Assembly (NCBI GenBank): GCA_036850595.1
Contig: CM072153.1
Span: 11,550,169-11,614,168 of the forward strand
Origin: Rhyacichthys aspro
Lineage: Eukaryota; Chordata; Actinopteri; Gobiiformes; Rhyacichthyidae
Reading direction: 5' to 3'
DNA: 64,000 nt
Positions 1 through 13,600 of this stretch are shown one piece after another (position 1 is the first letter of the stretch; every line of letters starts with the position of its first letter). The translations under genes and the position numbers were made by a program. The notes under the pieces are model-generated. The model was not told the origin of the DNA. It saw only the letters and a list, made by a program, of their open reading frames with translations, and did not search any database.

Positions 1-1230
1 AGTAGTATCAACAGACAATAAGGACAATTTACTTAAAAAAGCAAGCCTGCACGCTGTTATGAAAATGAAAAAATTATAAAAATGAAAGATGTGTTCCTTT
101 TAATGTCGGAGAATTACGAGGATATGTGCTTTCTGGTAAAAAGTTGCAAAACTACATCTGGACACCAATAAAGCTTTGTTTTTTTTGTCAAATACAAGCA
201 ATATGTTGTTTTCTGTTGTGTGTGTTAAATAGCAAGAGACGGGAATTGTGCCCCAGCCTGGCCCATAACCCTTGGATCAATCACAGTTCTGGGTGACAGT
301 TACCATGACAGCCAGTCACATGATCAGAGAGTGCACTACAGGTGTGTGTATGTGTCGGGCAGAAACCCCCAGGTATGACCTTGTACTTCCAGTGCTGACA
401 CACAGTGTGTACAGGGAGCGCTGCCACTGCCAGCGTGCTTCAAACGCCAACACACACTCATCACTCTTATGCACAATACACAACACCTGGTGAATAGATA
501 AACCCACAGAGAATGGTAGGATCCATGCTGATCTGATTAGTAAAGAGCGGTCGGTCAATTAAAATCCTTGGAGATGGATACAACTATTGTCACATGAAAG
601 ACTTCCTTTTACTCTTTTGACACAAAGGTGACGAGAAGAGAAATGAAGGCGGACACTAGTAGCGGCCACACACTACAAATAATGGATCAGCTGTTGAAGA
701 TGTGAAGGCCGACTCCAAGAAGCTCCCTTTTCTGAAGGTCCATCTAGATATTGTTTCAACAAAAAAAATTTTTTGTCCGAATCATAGGCACGTTAACTGC
801 CACAGGTTTGGTTGCTAGGTCTACACCTGTTGCTAGCTTCGAAGACATACATTCTAACAATTTCTTAATAGCGATAATATTAAAGACAATTACATCATGA
901 CTGTGGCTAATGTCTTCCCTTTAGCAGGACAAGTTTAAGTTCAAGTTCATAAGAGTGACACGGCAGTCTCCCTGTTCCCTTCTAAGGTTATGGTTCCAAC
1001 ACAGACACACTGAAAAGAGTTGTGTGTCGTCGCTGCACTGATGACATTGCGCGTCTGTGAGTGATGCTGTGGCTCGAGATAGACAGCTCTCGCACTTTGT
1101 TTTGGCTGGAAGCTTGTTGTTCAAGTCGTTCGGTCAGTCAGAGTCCTCCTGCAGCTCAGGCTCAGCTGTGGTTATTAGCTTGCGATCAATCAAGCCTTCC
1201 TCTCTACTGATCCTCTCGCTGCACACCGAG

Positions 1231-1250
1231 ACACACACACACACACACAC
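1231..1250. repeat. (CA)n microsatellite
   Basis: Ten AC units without interruption. Confidence 0.95.
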
Positions 1251-2944
1251 TCACTTCAGGAGGGAGGATGGAACGAGGAGGCAGAGAGAGGGGAGTGAGT
1301 TTGGTCCAACCTTTGTGTTTGCCGTGGCATTGATCTCTGCCTCACCTCCACACTAAGGTCAACCCACACGCGCAGCCATATTTGCTGAGGCCCTGGCTTC
1401 GACCGCCTGACTGGTCAAATTAAACCCAGGCCACTGCAAGGCTCCAGGGACAGCACACAAACACAGTCAGAAAGAAGGCAGGCACAGTCATTGTGGAGCA
1501 CATTTTCGCAAAGGATTTGTAGTTTTTAGCCAAAAACTGTTTTTAAAGGTCAACAAAGGTTATGTCTGATGGATAAAGTATTACCTCCTTGAACTGGGTT
1601 TTACTCTAAGTCATAAGTGCCACTTTTCAAATACTTACACGCAACTGTTTCAAGCTATACGATGCGACGTGATGAAATGTGATACAATACAATGTGATGC
1701 AATACGTCAATACGCAATACACTATTATAAAGATACACCAATGTAAAATGTCTCCAAACTACAGGAAAGGTGTGATAACAGAGTCAAAGGATATAAAATA
1801 AGTGCATGGAAAGGACATAAAAAAATACAATTTAACATGAATTCTTTAAATAATAAAAAATTTAGACTTTTCACAATTTTAAAAGTACCACACTGTATAA
1901 AGATAATGAAGATAAAAATAAGATCGTAGAATCACTATTTCACTGCTCTGTGATACTGTTCTCATGGGTAATGTATTCTAGATGATATTGTGATTCCCCG
2001 TTCGGCTTATAAACAGTGCTGAAGACACGCAGCTTTACACTCACCGACAACTAACTGATGTCACAACAGCCCTGCCCAGTTGTGTTCTGTAGCCAGTGGA
2101 AGTGACATGTGAAAGTTGAACACAGACATTTAATCCTGCAGTGTTTTACCTCGCATTGTCTCCCGTCTCGGAGAGTGTGTGTTTGCGTTCACTTTGTGTG
2201 TGTTACAGTGTGTGCGCCTGTGTGGGAGCGGGCTCTCGTGTGTCTCCTCGGTTCTGCTGTGTCAGCACCTCAGACAGACAGCACTGTTGTTGTGTACCCA
2301 CAGAGGAAATAAAATAACAGCCCACGTCTTTTCAACCCACCGACAGCTCGCTTTCTCCTCGTCTCCCTTTCTGCGCTCCTCCTTTTGTTCCATCCTTCTC
2401 CATTACTCCCCACTTCACCCTTTTACATGCATTTCAACACATTTTGTTCTCCCTGTCTCCTCTCGGGCACTTTTTCACCATCTCTACAGCCACACAATCC
2501 TTTTAGGTGTTAGTATAGCATTACAGCACAAGGTGTCAAAAACAGATCAACCGGAAAAGTGTGCGTTTCATAGACACATTTATGCCAGTGTTCTGAAGTG
2601 GTGCCGAAAAAAAGAGCTGTGGGAACAGTAGGTGAGGTGGATGGATGCTGGAGGGCTGTGGGGCCATGCAGATGAATGATAAATGAATGAAGGCTGAAGC
2701 AGCAGATGGGCAGGTGACAGTGGGGGGTCAATAATGGACAGTTGCAGCACAGGCTGGCAGCGTTTAAGGAAGATTAAGGCCGAGCTTTACACATTTTGCA
2801 TTAAAGGGCTCAGTTCTGTTATAGTGTCAAATAATCATATGAAAATACAATATAACCCAACTGGTATAACGCTTGCATTGTCCAGTACTTGTCCTGATGA
2901 TTAAAGTCCACTGTGTTAAGCTACATTGTGTTCACAGTGCAATG

Positions 2945-2958
2945 CTGCCATCTGCTGG
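2945..2958 (-). promoter_or_regulatory. candidate CTCF site
   Basis: On the minus strand CCAGCAGATGGCAG matches the CTCF core at all main positions. It lies in the intergenic region past peds1. Confidence 0.4.
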
Positions 2959-3059
2959 GACCAATACATCACCTATGTGAAAAAGTATATACGTGAATTT
3001 AAACAAAAGCTACATGTGTGAAGCCTGGCACATACGCCGCAAAAGCAGAGAAATGTAAT

Positions 3060-3280
3060 CTTGTTCTTGAGGTAACAAGAACAAAGTTAGTTCTGACCAG
3101 GACACTTTACGAGACAGAACTCCTCGCTTTTCCACATTGACTTCAAATTTCTGACCAGTCACACAATAGTTCTCCGACACCCACAAGAAAAAGGTTCTGC
3201 CCAGACAATGTGTCAAGAACAAGCAGAAAGAACTCCAAAACCAGGGCTGCAAGAACAAACTGACATCATTTTGTTCTTGG
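3060..3280. repeat. cluster of TTGTTCTTG / CAAGAACAA inverted repeats
   Basis: Two short hairpins of the same word are present. TTGTTCTTG pairs with CAAGAACAA at 3061-3084 (6-base loop), and CAAGAACAAA pairs with TTTGTTCTTG at 3250-3279 (10-base loop). A further CAAGAACAA lies at about 3214. The arrangement suggests a small degraded inverted-repeat element. Confidence 0.55.
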
Positions 3281-3289
3281 AAGAGAGCC

Positions 3290-3355
3290 CAGCCTTAAAT
3301 TGTATTGTATTAGTGCTGTTTTTATTGTCTTTTATCTTTTATGTCTCAGGTTGTA
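3290..3355 (+). repeat. dispersed repeat, copy 1 (relative at 4127-4200)
   Basis: Begins CAGCCTTAAATTGTATTGTA, continues GTGCTGTTTTTATTGTCTTT and ends ATGTCTCAGGTTGTA. The copy at 4127-4200 has the same order of words with small indels. Confidence 0.6.
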
Positions 3356-4126
3356 AGCAGAACAAGTCCAGCAATCACAATACTGATTTAATACTGAGTA
3401 GCAGTTGTTGTCTTCAGGTCTATAGTTTTGATTGCACCAATATATAAAAGGAAAAGGCTTACTTTTACAGCCCAAATGACACATGACCTCAGCACCAATC
3501 ATCTTCTAAAATTGCCGATTGACAGGTGTGAATTGCTGGAGCAAAATTTATTCAGGCCAGAGGCTAAAATTTGGGGAAAACACAGACGTATATAATAACA
3601 GTGGGCTTCACTGTGTTTTTTAGAGAGAGTGGAGGGACAAGTGACAGGAACGTTACATAAAAATCCATTTGAAGTAGCATGATAGCATCGGAAAAGTTGT
3701 CAGTAAGTGCTTCACTGAAATCATGAAGGCTGATATCTCTCCTTCCTTCTGTTTCCAGTCTTTTTTTTTAGTTTGGAAAACAGTCGCAGTATTCATTGAA
3801 AAATATTTTGATCATTTCACATTTATCAATTTGTAATTTCTGAAAGCTGTTTGAGTGAAAGAGTTTGTTTGGCCTTTCTCTAGTAATTCTCAGTCATGTT
3901 GAGCACTTGATAAAGCATAGTGTTTCTATAACTAAATGTCCCCAGTGAGAGGTTGTTGGTCAATATTAATGCATTTGTTAGCACACCCATCCAACATAAC
4001 CACCAGCCAGTGACAGTAGACGGACTAGTAGTAATGTAATGGTTTACTTAAATTGCATTAAATTGAAGTATTTCAAATTATTTATAAAAAATACATGGAT
4101 TTGAATGCAATGTCAGATTCTTTGCA

Positions 4127-4200
4127 CAGCCTTAATTGTTATTGTACAGTGTTTTGTTGCTGTTTTTAATCGTCTTTTACTTTGTAGGTCTCAGCTTGTA
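4127..4200 (+). repeat. dispersed repeat, copy 2 (relative at 3290-3355)
   Basis: Begins CAGCCTTAATTGTTATTGTA, continues TTGCTGTTTTTAATCGTCTT and ends GGTCTCAGCTTGTA. It is in the same orientation as copy 1 and 837 bp away, so it is either a diverged local duplication or two insertions of one family. Confidence 0.6.
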
Positions 4201-4870
4201 CCGATTTAACATGTTCATAAACAAAAAATGTATTGCTTTTATTTTAATAAGAACCAGTAGTAGTTGTAGTAAAAGCAGCAGAAGTAGTTGTAGTATTCTT
4301 CTCCACAGATGCATTACATTCATTTATGCAAACAAATGTTATGTGACACACTGTTAATAAATGCTAATTTCATCTAACCATGATATAATTAGCCCCATCC
4401 CTTAGCTTCCAATGCTCTACTAAAGCTCCACAGTCCTAATTCATTGTCTAATTATGGCCACAGGTATTTAATATATAGGATAAGAGTTAGCAGCTGCTTA
4501 TCTCATTTCTGTCTGGGCTTCGGTTTGAGAATTAGATTAGATAAGCTCCTCATTATTAGAAAAGTAGCATTCAAATGTGCAGCAAAAGTGTTCTATTTAT
4601 CATGAAAACAGAATTGGGGTTCAGGTCAGTGATTTCAATTCATATCAAGGTAGCCTTTTATGAAAAAAAATGTTTAAAAGTAAGAAAAGGCAAAATTATT
4701 AGAAAGAGAAGAAACATTCCAGAGAGATCTTATTTATTTCTAAATGGTGGTTGAATGGAAATCTTTCACACCCTTTGAATCAAATCCAAGAGGTTACCTA
4801 TAGTGCTTTGAATACAGCAACTTCAAGGACAGATGTTGACTTGCTGCTTGATCTTTCCCACTTACTAACA

Positions 4871-4884
4871 GTTGCCATGGTAAC
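4871..4884 (+). promoter_or_regulatory. RFX-type X-box
   Basis: GTTGCCATGGTAAC fits the palindromic X-box consensus GTNRCC-N(0-3)-RGYAAC at every constrained position. It lies about 5.6 kb past the peds1 stop codon in intergenic DNA. RFX factors drive ciliary genes; the target here is unknown. Confidence 0.5.
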
Positions 4885-7800
4885 TGGATACATAATGTTA
4901 AAGGCATAACGAATGGGGATGCTGGTTGGTCTCTGCTAAGTATAATTTTATTTCAAAGAGGAGTGCAATGTAAATGGTGGGAACTTCACCAACTGAAAAC
5001 TATGAAAACTTTATACAAGTCAAACCAGTGCCAAGAATAAATAAATGGTATCTTTTATAAACAGAGCGAGCACCAACTTCTAACTTGTGTCACTGTTTTT
5101 ACATACACACATTGCATATGCCTAATTAGCATTCCCAGTGCATGTAAGTGGGAGTGGGATGACAGTTTGACAGTGCCATGTCCCTCTGGACCTGTGTCAG
5201 CTATTCATCACTGGGTCCCACCGGTCCCACCCTGACACCCGCTTCCCCCCCACCCACCCACTGCTCTGCAATGTGACACCCCTTTAACATAAGAACTGAG
5301 AGACTGTCTTCTGTCACTGTGTTTGTATTTACTTACATAGCAAGAGCAAAGTGAACAGTAAACTGATGATGATTATGTATCATTTATGCCTCATTAACAC
5401 CATTATCCTGCGCACACATATGAAAATGAGTGGATGTCACTGTTACATATTACCGTATGAGGTTATTACTCCGAGGGGACGGGTGCTACACTGTATCAGA
5501 ACACACCTGAACATTTGTTAAAGCAGGATTTTTCATCTAAAGGTTGTAGGCATTGACTGAAGAAAGATAAACAGTCAATGGTTGTAGGTGGTAGTATTGT
5601 AGTAGGTGTTGTATTACTAAGACACAACATATCTCACTGAGTATACACCTTTCGTTGGGTGCATGAGAGTTTTAGGCCTCGTTTTTTAGGGCACTACTGA
5701 GTCTGGGGAGGTAGCTACAGTCAAAATCTAACAACACCTTACAGCACTCCATTTTAGCAAGTGAAGCAAGTAGCAATAACAGGAATAAAACCCAGAGGAA
5801 TGATGATGGCACTATATATGTGCTTAGCCTTAAGAAGAATGTGTCCTCACAAAAACAAATGCGCTTCTCTTCCAGCTGTGCTTAGTCTGAAGGATGAAAA
5901 GGACAGTGTCATGTGTCACCAAACTGCAGTGTTCCAAAACTGTGCAAGAGGTTCAACAAAAAATACTCCATACGTGAATAGTTATGAGAGTAAGAAAACT
6001 CCCAAACAGTACTTCAAGTGTACTCATACAACCGGGCTATGAAGTAATGTCTGGAAGCACTGGCACATGCTCCACTGATGTGTCTTCTTGTTTCTACACA
6101 ACAACAAAATTGGAGTGGGCTATCGTAATATTTGCCTAAACATTTTTTTAAATCAGGATGACATCATTTTAAAAAGAAAGTATATGTCTATTTAAGATGT
6201 CATGAAGTGGATAAAATAACAACCAGTAGGTGGTGCCACAGCAGTTTCCAAATAAAACACCTAGTACTTCTCTCCAACTTCACTCTAACATCCAACAGAT
6301 GTAGGGCTTAAAATAATTTAACATTTGAAATGTCAAGCTGTTTCATCAAATACTAAACAACACATCATTTATTTTGAAAGACAAACATTTAAAGAGATGA
6401 CAAAAGCCTATTTAGACTGACAAATCACTACAATAAGACAGTTTTTACTTTTCATACTCCACTGCGACTGAAGTCACTCTGTTATTTGAATGCTGTTCTG
6501 CCAGCTTTCTTAATTGGCTTTCTCACCTGTGCAAGCGCCTGCAGGTGAGGCCTACACACAGCATATATTTCCATGTAGAAATAGTTACACATGCACCTGC
6601 TTTTTTTCCTATAGGAAGAGTGTGTGCAGGTGTGAACACACCTCTGGATGTGGATGTACCGAATGTCACACCCATTCTGCTGCAAGTGGAGTTGAGGAGT
6701 AGATGAACACTGTTACTGCCACTTTGTGACTAGAGTTTGCCCCATTTATCCACCCCTGAGGACAGACCAGCTGTGAGCCTGGAATTACAGGTTTAATTGG
6801 ATTTTTGAAATACCAAATGCACAAGCAAAACAAAACAATACAACACTAATGCAGAATTTAACAAAGTGTCTCTGTGTTCTTCAAAAAGCACGTAAAGTGT
6901 AAAGAAAGATGACAAAAAAATATGCTTTTATAATAATATCCTTGTATTGTTTTTTTCTGAAATCCTTTTTTTTTTTTTTCTAAGACCCACGGTGCAGAAC
7001 AGAATATTAAAGATTTGTTAGTCTCCCTTTTTTATGTCAACTATGAAATTGACGCTTTATAATTTAATTATTTTATGTCTAATTAACATATACACAATAT
7101 AAATTCTGTAAATACTTTAGATATCTATATAATGTATCATATACATAGGCTATATATTGTAAAGTTATGTGGTGTTTCAAGGTGATGGTGGGAGGAAGCC
7201 AAAGTGATCAGTTAGAACTCTGGGTAGCTTGGGGAGAAAATGCAGACTCCACACAGAAAGACTGTGCTAACCACTCTGCACACAACATTGAAATTCAAAG
7301 TTTTGAACTACACATGAGAACCCAGATGGAACTAGCCAAATAACCTGAATCCCCTAAACCTTCAGCATTGTTTTTAAACTCTGCAACTTCTATGATGGTA
7401 TTTTTTTTTTGTCTGTACTTTTCTGTAAGCCAAAAACTTTTCTTACAGAATGAAATCTAGCTTCAAAATCTAAAAGCTTCGTGCTGTTGCCCCTGCATCT
7501 AGCCGCCCAAAGTGTTGCCATCAAGCCCTGCTTCTCAGTGTGTCTGATAGAAACTTTAATAGCTAGCAGCATGAGACACTGATCAGCCAAGCACATCAGC
7601 ATAGTGAGATCCAATATGTCACCGCCACGCAGAGACAAGAGGAGTGTGTGTGCGCGCCAAAGAGAGGAGAGGCGCTGAGCTGCGTGTGCGTCTTGTTAGC
7701 GCGGGCTTTAACAGTTGAAGTGATGGTAGTAATGTGGGAAAGACAAAGGAGCGCCTACGGTGAGCTATATGAAGATGTGAGATCAGCTAGCGTTCGGCAA

Positions 7801-8963
7801 CATGTCACCTGCTCAGAGTGTGGAGGTGTGCGTGTGACTACTGACGTCTGATGGACAAGCTCTCCGCACTAACACACTGGCACTTCACATGTCTCCAGTA
7901 AAGGGAAAGTCAAAGTCGTGCAAATAATGGTTTGACAAAGATGTAATACTTTGTAAAAAAAAAAAAAGGAGGTGAGGCCTAAAGTTGAACCATCTTTAAT
8001 TTATGCAGTAAAGTGGGTGGGAATTGGCTCCAAGAAGTATTGCTTCCATAGACGTTCATTGAGGAAATATTAGTGGGCAAAGTCAGTCTTTTAATGCCAA
8101 AAAAAAAACACTTACAGTTTGCTAATGGGCCTCTAAATTATTGCTGTTTGCAAGTACCCACTCTATGTTGGGCACCAACTCCCAAAGCTTTGGAGAATGA
8201 AGACTAGCTATATTCTTTTGTGAGTCATGTCACTGATTTCAAAATTCAACACTGATTCAACGCTGCGATTGTCAACAGTTACTACATCTACATTTATAAT
8301 CATTATTATCATTACATCTTTTCAAAATAACCTTCAATACCTTCTTGCTGTAAGGGAATAGTGCTACCCACCTTGTCATGGTGTCAATCCATCTCTGGCT
8401 ACAACGATGTCTGTGGTACAGCTTCATAGATCTGTTGCACATTTCTTTGGGCGTCCTTGCAGTTTATTGTGGTTTACTAAGCTAAAAATGTGTAAATGTT
8501 TAACACAACTAAAATGCTCAATTGAGTAAGTATTCAATTTGAACTGTGGGTTTCCTCTGCCTCTGCACACACGAGCTGAAACTTTCATTACCACAAGAGG
8601 GTGCTGTTGCATTTATCTATACTATCTACTGTCATGCACTCACATTGAACTTGAGATTAAACATACCAGTCCCTTCGCATCCTACAAATGGAACTGAACT
8701 CAAGAAGTTCGCCGCTTCACACAGTGAAGACAAATGGCAGACAGCATTTGAAGTTAATAAACCTTTATTTAAATCAAAGAGCAGATAAAAACATTAAGGC
8801 AGACGAGCAGCGAGCGAATAGCTGCAAAATGGAACGTCATAATCGTAACTATACAAGGCTTGATTTGTCCATAAAAAAATAGAAAATTATAAAGCCAGAG
8901 AAAACAACCAAATGAACTAGACAGAGCAGATGTGTGTGTGTGCATTTGTGAGCTTTAAAGAGC

Positions 8964-8967
<4 letters not shown>

Positions 8968-8998
<31 letters not shown>
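8968..8998. repeat. (GT)n microsatellite
   Basis: Fifteen TG units without interruption, preceded by a shorter TG run near 8932-8942. Confidence 0.95.
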
Positions 8999-9000
<2 letters not shown>

Positions 9001-9912
9001 GTCAGACTGTTTTTGTAGCTGAATGTTTAAATGTGAGTGAACGGATGCAGACCGTTAACAATAAAGTGCTATTGTTATTGACCTTTATGACTTCCAGCTA
9101 GGAAAGAAAACACACACACATCAAGCAGCTAGCCTTCCTAATAGAGAGTTTTCATCAACAGCCTAAGTGTGTGTCTCAGTAAACACCAATCACTGTTGCT
9201 GGAAATGACTGGAGTGTGATCAATCCATTTTACCTTTGTGCCGTTTCAAACTGAGAGAACAACTGGGTTTACAGAATTGTGACACATTTTTACAGTCGCA
9301 GTCAAATATGCTGCACAGTGTGGCGTACAGTGGCACTAATTAGCGTTATGCACAACTGTTTTCACTGTCTTCTCTGTTGGATCATGTGGGATGTTGTACA
9401 GCAATAAGCCCCTCATTTCAATCCTCTTTAAAATGACTGTTTATTAGCGCTGAACAAATGCTGTAAACTGTCTTCTCGAGGTGCCCTGACTGTGATGTAA
9501 AAGCTAAGTGATGACTCTTGATTTGCAGACTGTGACAAACTCGACGCTAAACTCAACTGTGAGATAAGCAACCAGCCGAAACTCGCTACTCCAACTAGTA
9601 TGAAGACACACAAATACATTTTGTTTGCCCGTTTTGAAGGAGCATATGACGGAGAAACTACTCAATGGCTGTTTCCTAGTTTGAAATAAAAGTGCTAAAA
9701 AATTAAATGCTTTTTATATTGACTATTTTCTCAGATCTAACTATTGTACAATGGATTCTATTTCAATTTCAGGTCCTTTACACTAAACACTTCCTCACCA
9801 AAAAACAACATCTTTCTTTAAACATTAAGAAACATTGGCATGAAAATGTCAACACTAACGATAAACATTTTTAATTCGGAATAATCTAAGGTCATGTTTG
9901 GAACGGATTTGG

Positions 9913-9918
9913 TTTATT
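9913..9918 (-). terminator. candidate peds1 poly(A) signal
   Basis: AATAAA on the minus strand (TTTATT on plus), about 590 bp past the stop codon. It is the nearest canonical hexamer I saw. Others lie further down near 9440 and 8766, so the true 3' end is uncertain. Confidence 0.3.
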
Positions 9919-10509
9919 TTTTAAAGGTCGTCTATATGATGCTCTTTAACTTTACTTTTTTTAAGTTTGATCCCTTTTTGGCCATATAGGATCTTTATAA
10001 GGAGACAGACAATGCATTAACATTTTAGTATAGTGTAAACAGAAAAATATCAATATTACTATCCGAATACAATCATTATAGAAGACCTTTAAGAACACAC
10101 TTCCAACTTGACCGTTGCACTGCAGTTCTTTTAACACAGCAAATATGCCTATTTTACAGTATAAATAATTTAGCTCATAGCCTAGCATGGGCAGCTAATT
10201 GCTCCTAAAATAAAAGGGATATTAGAGGACGAAATCAACAGGAACATTTGACTTCCAAAATGTAAAACAAAGTGTGTGTATTTAAAGAATCTACCAGCGA
10301 CAGGCAACATGGTGTCACTCCTGGAGAGCCCATCCTCCAGAAACAACACACACCACATATTTGTTAAACAGGCCTAAACGCACAAGCCCACTGGCCACTA
10401 CCGTCAAATTACACGTTCAAAATCACTCCAACCATCTTTGATTTTTTTTTTGCCAAAAGCAAGAAGCATAAAGTGATGAGTAAAATGTGTGTTTTTGTCC
10501 ACAAGTCAG

Positions 10510-10631
10510 TCAGTCGGTTTTCTTGGCCCACGCCATGTCGTCCGATCGCGGTTTCTGTCCCGTCAGGTGCTCGATCACCCTCTCCATCCACCTCCAGAAG
10601 CCCAGCTGGTCCAGTGGATAGTTACACCAGC
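10510..10631 (-). CDS. peds1: peds1 coding exon 6 (last coding exon)
   Basis: Encodes residues 244-283 and TGA. The peptide runs GWCNYPLDQLGFWRWMERVI and ends SDDMAWAKKTD. It matches the C-terminal tail of the human protein (W-NYPLEKIGFWRR...RADDMKWAQK). The exon is too short to stand out as an open frame. It was found by looking for this tail downstream of exon 5, and the phase (one base before the junction, GC after) confirms it. Confidence 0.93.
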
Positions 10632-13600
10632 CTTAGTCAAAGGGATGATGGGAACAGTGGGAGGGTGGGTGGGAGGGTGGAGGAGAGAGGGCATGGATGA
10701 GGGGGTGAGTGTGATGGAACAAGACAGAGGCAAAGACAACTTGAAATTGGTCCTGTTAAAACACACCTACATACACATTTTGCATTCAAAATAACATGAA
10801 TTTTTGCTCATGGGCGTGTCTTAGGTTTGAAGTTGTAGCAACTTTTTTACCGTTACAAATGTAGACAACATGTAGCTCTGATTGGATAAAACTGTGGTTA
10901 CTCACAGATGATAACCCATTCACCCAATGCAACCGCTTTCCATGGAAGCCCTCCGTGTACCGTGTGCTGTGGGGCAGACTATTTGGCTTGTGAGGTTACT
11001 CTGTGTGTGCACAAGCATGTCTCGCAGTGTTATAGGTTTGAAAAACTACAGTGTTCTGTCTAAATTATGACAATTTTAAAATTGCTGGCTTAATTACTGA
11101 ATTTGACTGAATTATAGTGGGTCCTGTTTAAGTTTAAAATTCCCTATCCCCTTGTCGTAGGTCTACTTTTCAGACATGTCACACTGAATTATATTAATAT
11201 GGCATTCTTCTCTCTTTTCTTTATTTGCCTTAGGTTCCATTCATATCATAGCTCCTCATTTAACTATTGGCTTTCAAATCACCCTGTTCTCAGCTATCTC
11301 CCTTAAACCCTCATCTCTCCTATCTTCATTATAAAATCATATGCATGATCTGCATTTCTATAAGCATGTCAGTGTGGTAATATGTAGTCCTTATGCAAAT
11401 CCAGGAACACGTATAAAGATACATCAGTGTTTTGTTTGTTGTTCATTACATTCTACCTGGGTTTAAATATGGCTGAGGTAAATAGACTCATGCATACATG
11501 GCCTTAAGCCAAAGTATTTCACATAAACATACATGAAATACATGATATAACAGAGCTCCTACTATATTTAGGGGAATACAATTTAACCTTTTTCCATTGG
11601 AAGGTCAATATTTCCGTGGACCCCAAATATATACAGAAATAAGACTTTTTTTTAATGACAGTAAAATCACCTTATTCATATTGTTCATGGCTCTCTAGAA
11701 CAATGTGGGAGCCAGTTACATCTGCATAAACTGTTTCTACCATTCAAGGAGCCTTATCACTTGACCACTGGTTTAGCAGCAGTTTTAGCAGACCACTGAA
11801 ACTATTGTTCTTTTTAGTCCATCTTTAGTCTTTGTGTGTTTCTTTGCTAAGTCATAAAAGCTCTTGATGTACAAAAACTGCTGCCCCCACAAGCCCAATC
11901 ACTTCACCAGTAATTCTTTCATTTCTGTTTGGGCTAATTATAATTTGACCTTAGAGGTGAGAGGATTATTAAATATGTAAACTAAAAATTTAAACCAGAG
12001 AAATTGGATGCAAGGGGGTCTTCAGAGGTGCTAAGTCTCTCTTAAGTGCTATCTTAAGCCATGTCCCTGCATGACGTGCATTTGGGATGATTTGACTTAA
12101 TTATGATGTGTTTTTAGGAAACACACATTAGCTTAGTAGCCTTAGCCTAAAACCACACAGACATAATTGTAGAAACAAGTCATCACCATAACTCCATAGG
12201 TGTGTTTGCATAGGGTGCACACTATTGCTGCAGGACATAAGTGTGTGTGTCCCGCCGGTGACCCTCTCTCTGCTCCAACACAGCAAGACAGCCAGAGGTT
12301 TTGTTTGATTTCACTCTCCTTCTCCTCATTTCTTTCTTTCACCCCACACTCACTTGTTTTTTTGCCTCTAAATCCCTGCTTCCCCCCCTCCTTCTGCCTG
12401 TGAAGTCCTATTTGTTAGAACAGACAGCAGGTTAGCATTAAATATACATGGGGATTGTCAGCCGGTGGCGAACACAAAGGCAGCCAGGCGAGCCCCAGTG
12501 GAATCTGCACCCGGCCGAGGCAGCGAGGCTGGGGGGGAGTGTGGTGGGCCGTCGCCGTCCCCTGTGGGCACCCCCCGACCGCCACCAACCCACCTCCCAC
12601 CAACACACACAGGTTAGGAAGCGAAGAGGAGGTCAAAGAGACTCCACACAGATGCTGGAGTATGCAGAGCACCACACACATCTGTCGTCCACTGGGGCAC
12701 AGGGTGACGTACTCGCCCGATCCCCCCTGTGTATCCTCTCCTCGATACTCCCCCCTCTCACCCAGATGCACACAGAATACTGGATGTGGATCTATTACCC
12801 AGGCCGTCGGTCTCTGAAGACATGCATGCACACCAACACAACAGTTTCTCTTAGTTATTTATAAGATGCCCACAGACAGACGTACACACACAGCGGCCAT
12901 TTTGTTTGAATCCGATAATAATTGTAGGGAAATAACCATGAAATCGTCAAGTCTGATTACAGTGAGATTCAAAGGGCCACCAAAAGAACACACAAATGCA
13001 AAACCCTGAAAAAATGTTCAGAATGTGTTATTAACTAAAGACTAGATTCTACTTACTATACTATAAGTAAGACTATACTGTAAGTACAATAATGCAAGTA
13101 GAAGCATTTAAGTTAACTTAGTTAACTTTGACGACTTGCTTTATGTGACTCTCTGTTAGATTTCTATTGTTAAGATAAATATTCTTTATTATATTATTTG
13201 TAAGCTGAAGGTAACGCAAGTTTGATAAAGCACTTCAATCAATTAATTTTACTGTTGGTTTTATTAAGGTAGAAGTGGTTTGGGTATGGGTCCTTGCTCT
13301 TTATTGCCTTAAACATGAAGAGTTGAACTTTGAGAGAAAATATTGTGGTTGTGTTACAGGCTTGAGGTGTATATAATTTGGTTGGCATATTGGAATAAAG
13401 TTACACATGGAACATTACATTAAAATGTGGTTTCTGGTCAAAATGGAAAAATGAATGAGCTTCAATAGTTTTGTATGCAGTTTCCGTAAAAAGTCATGAA
13501 CGTCACTAGTGTTGAAGTTTTAAATGCAATGAAGAGTAGCTATTAATCACGTGATCGCTTGAGTTACTCGTTAATATGGGTTTTAATTCGTATGTTCTGA

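Larger units (their letters stand above)
1..10509. other. intergenic sequence 3' of peds1, no exon recognised
   Basis: I found no recognisable coding exon here on either strand. Open frames are 60-150 codons, uninterpretable and rich in microsatellite translations. I looked for the ubiquitin-conjugating variant ube2v1, the human neighbour on this side, and saw no UBC-like peptide; a short exon could be missed. Contents noted are a CA run, a GT run, hairpins and a duplicated segment at 3.0-4.2 kb, an RFX-type X-box at 4871, and CpG-rich sequence near 7640-7860. The segment at about 4370-4560 is rich in homeodomain- and GATA-type AT motifs and may be a conserved element. The peds1 3' UTR occupies the top end. 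Confidence 0.6.

Noticed and set aside
12415..12864. 138-codon open frames on both strands in peds1 intron 5
   Set aside because: Simultaneous openness on both strands reflects low stop frequency in GC-rich sequence. Neither peptide resembles a known family and no splice-compatible context is seen.
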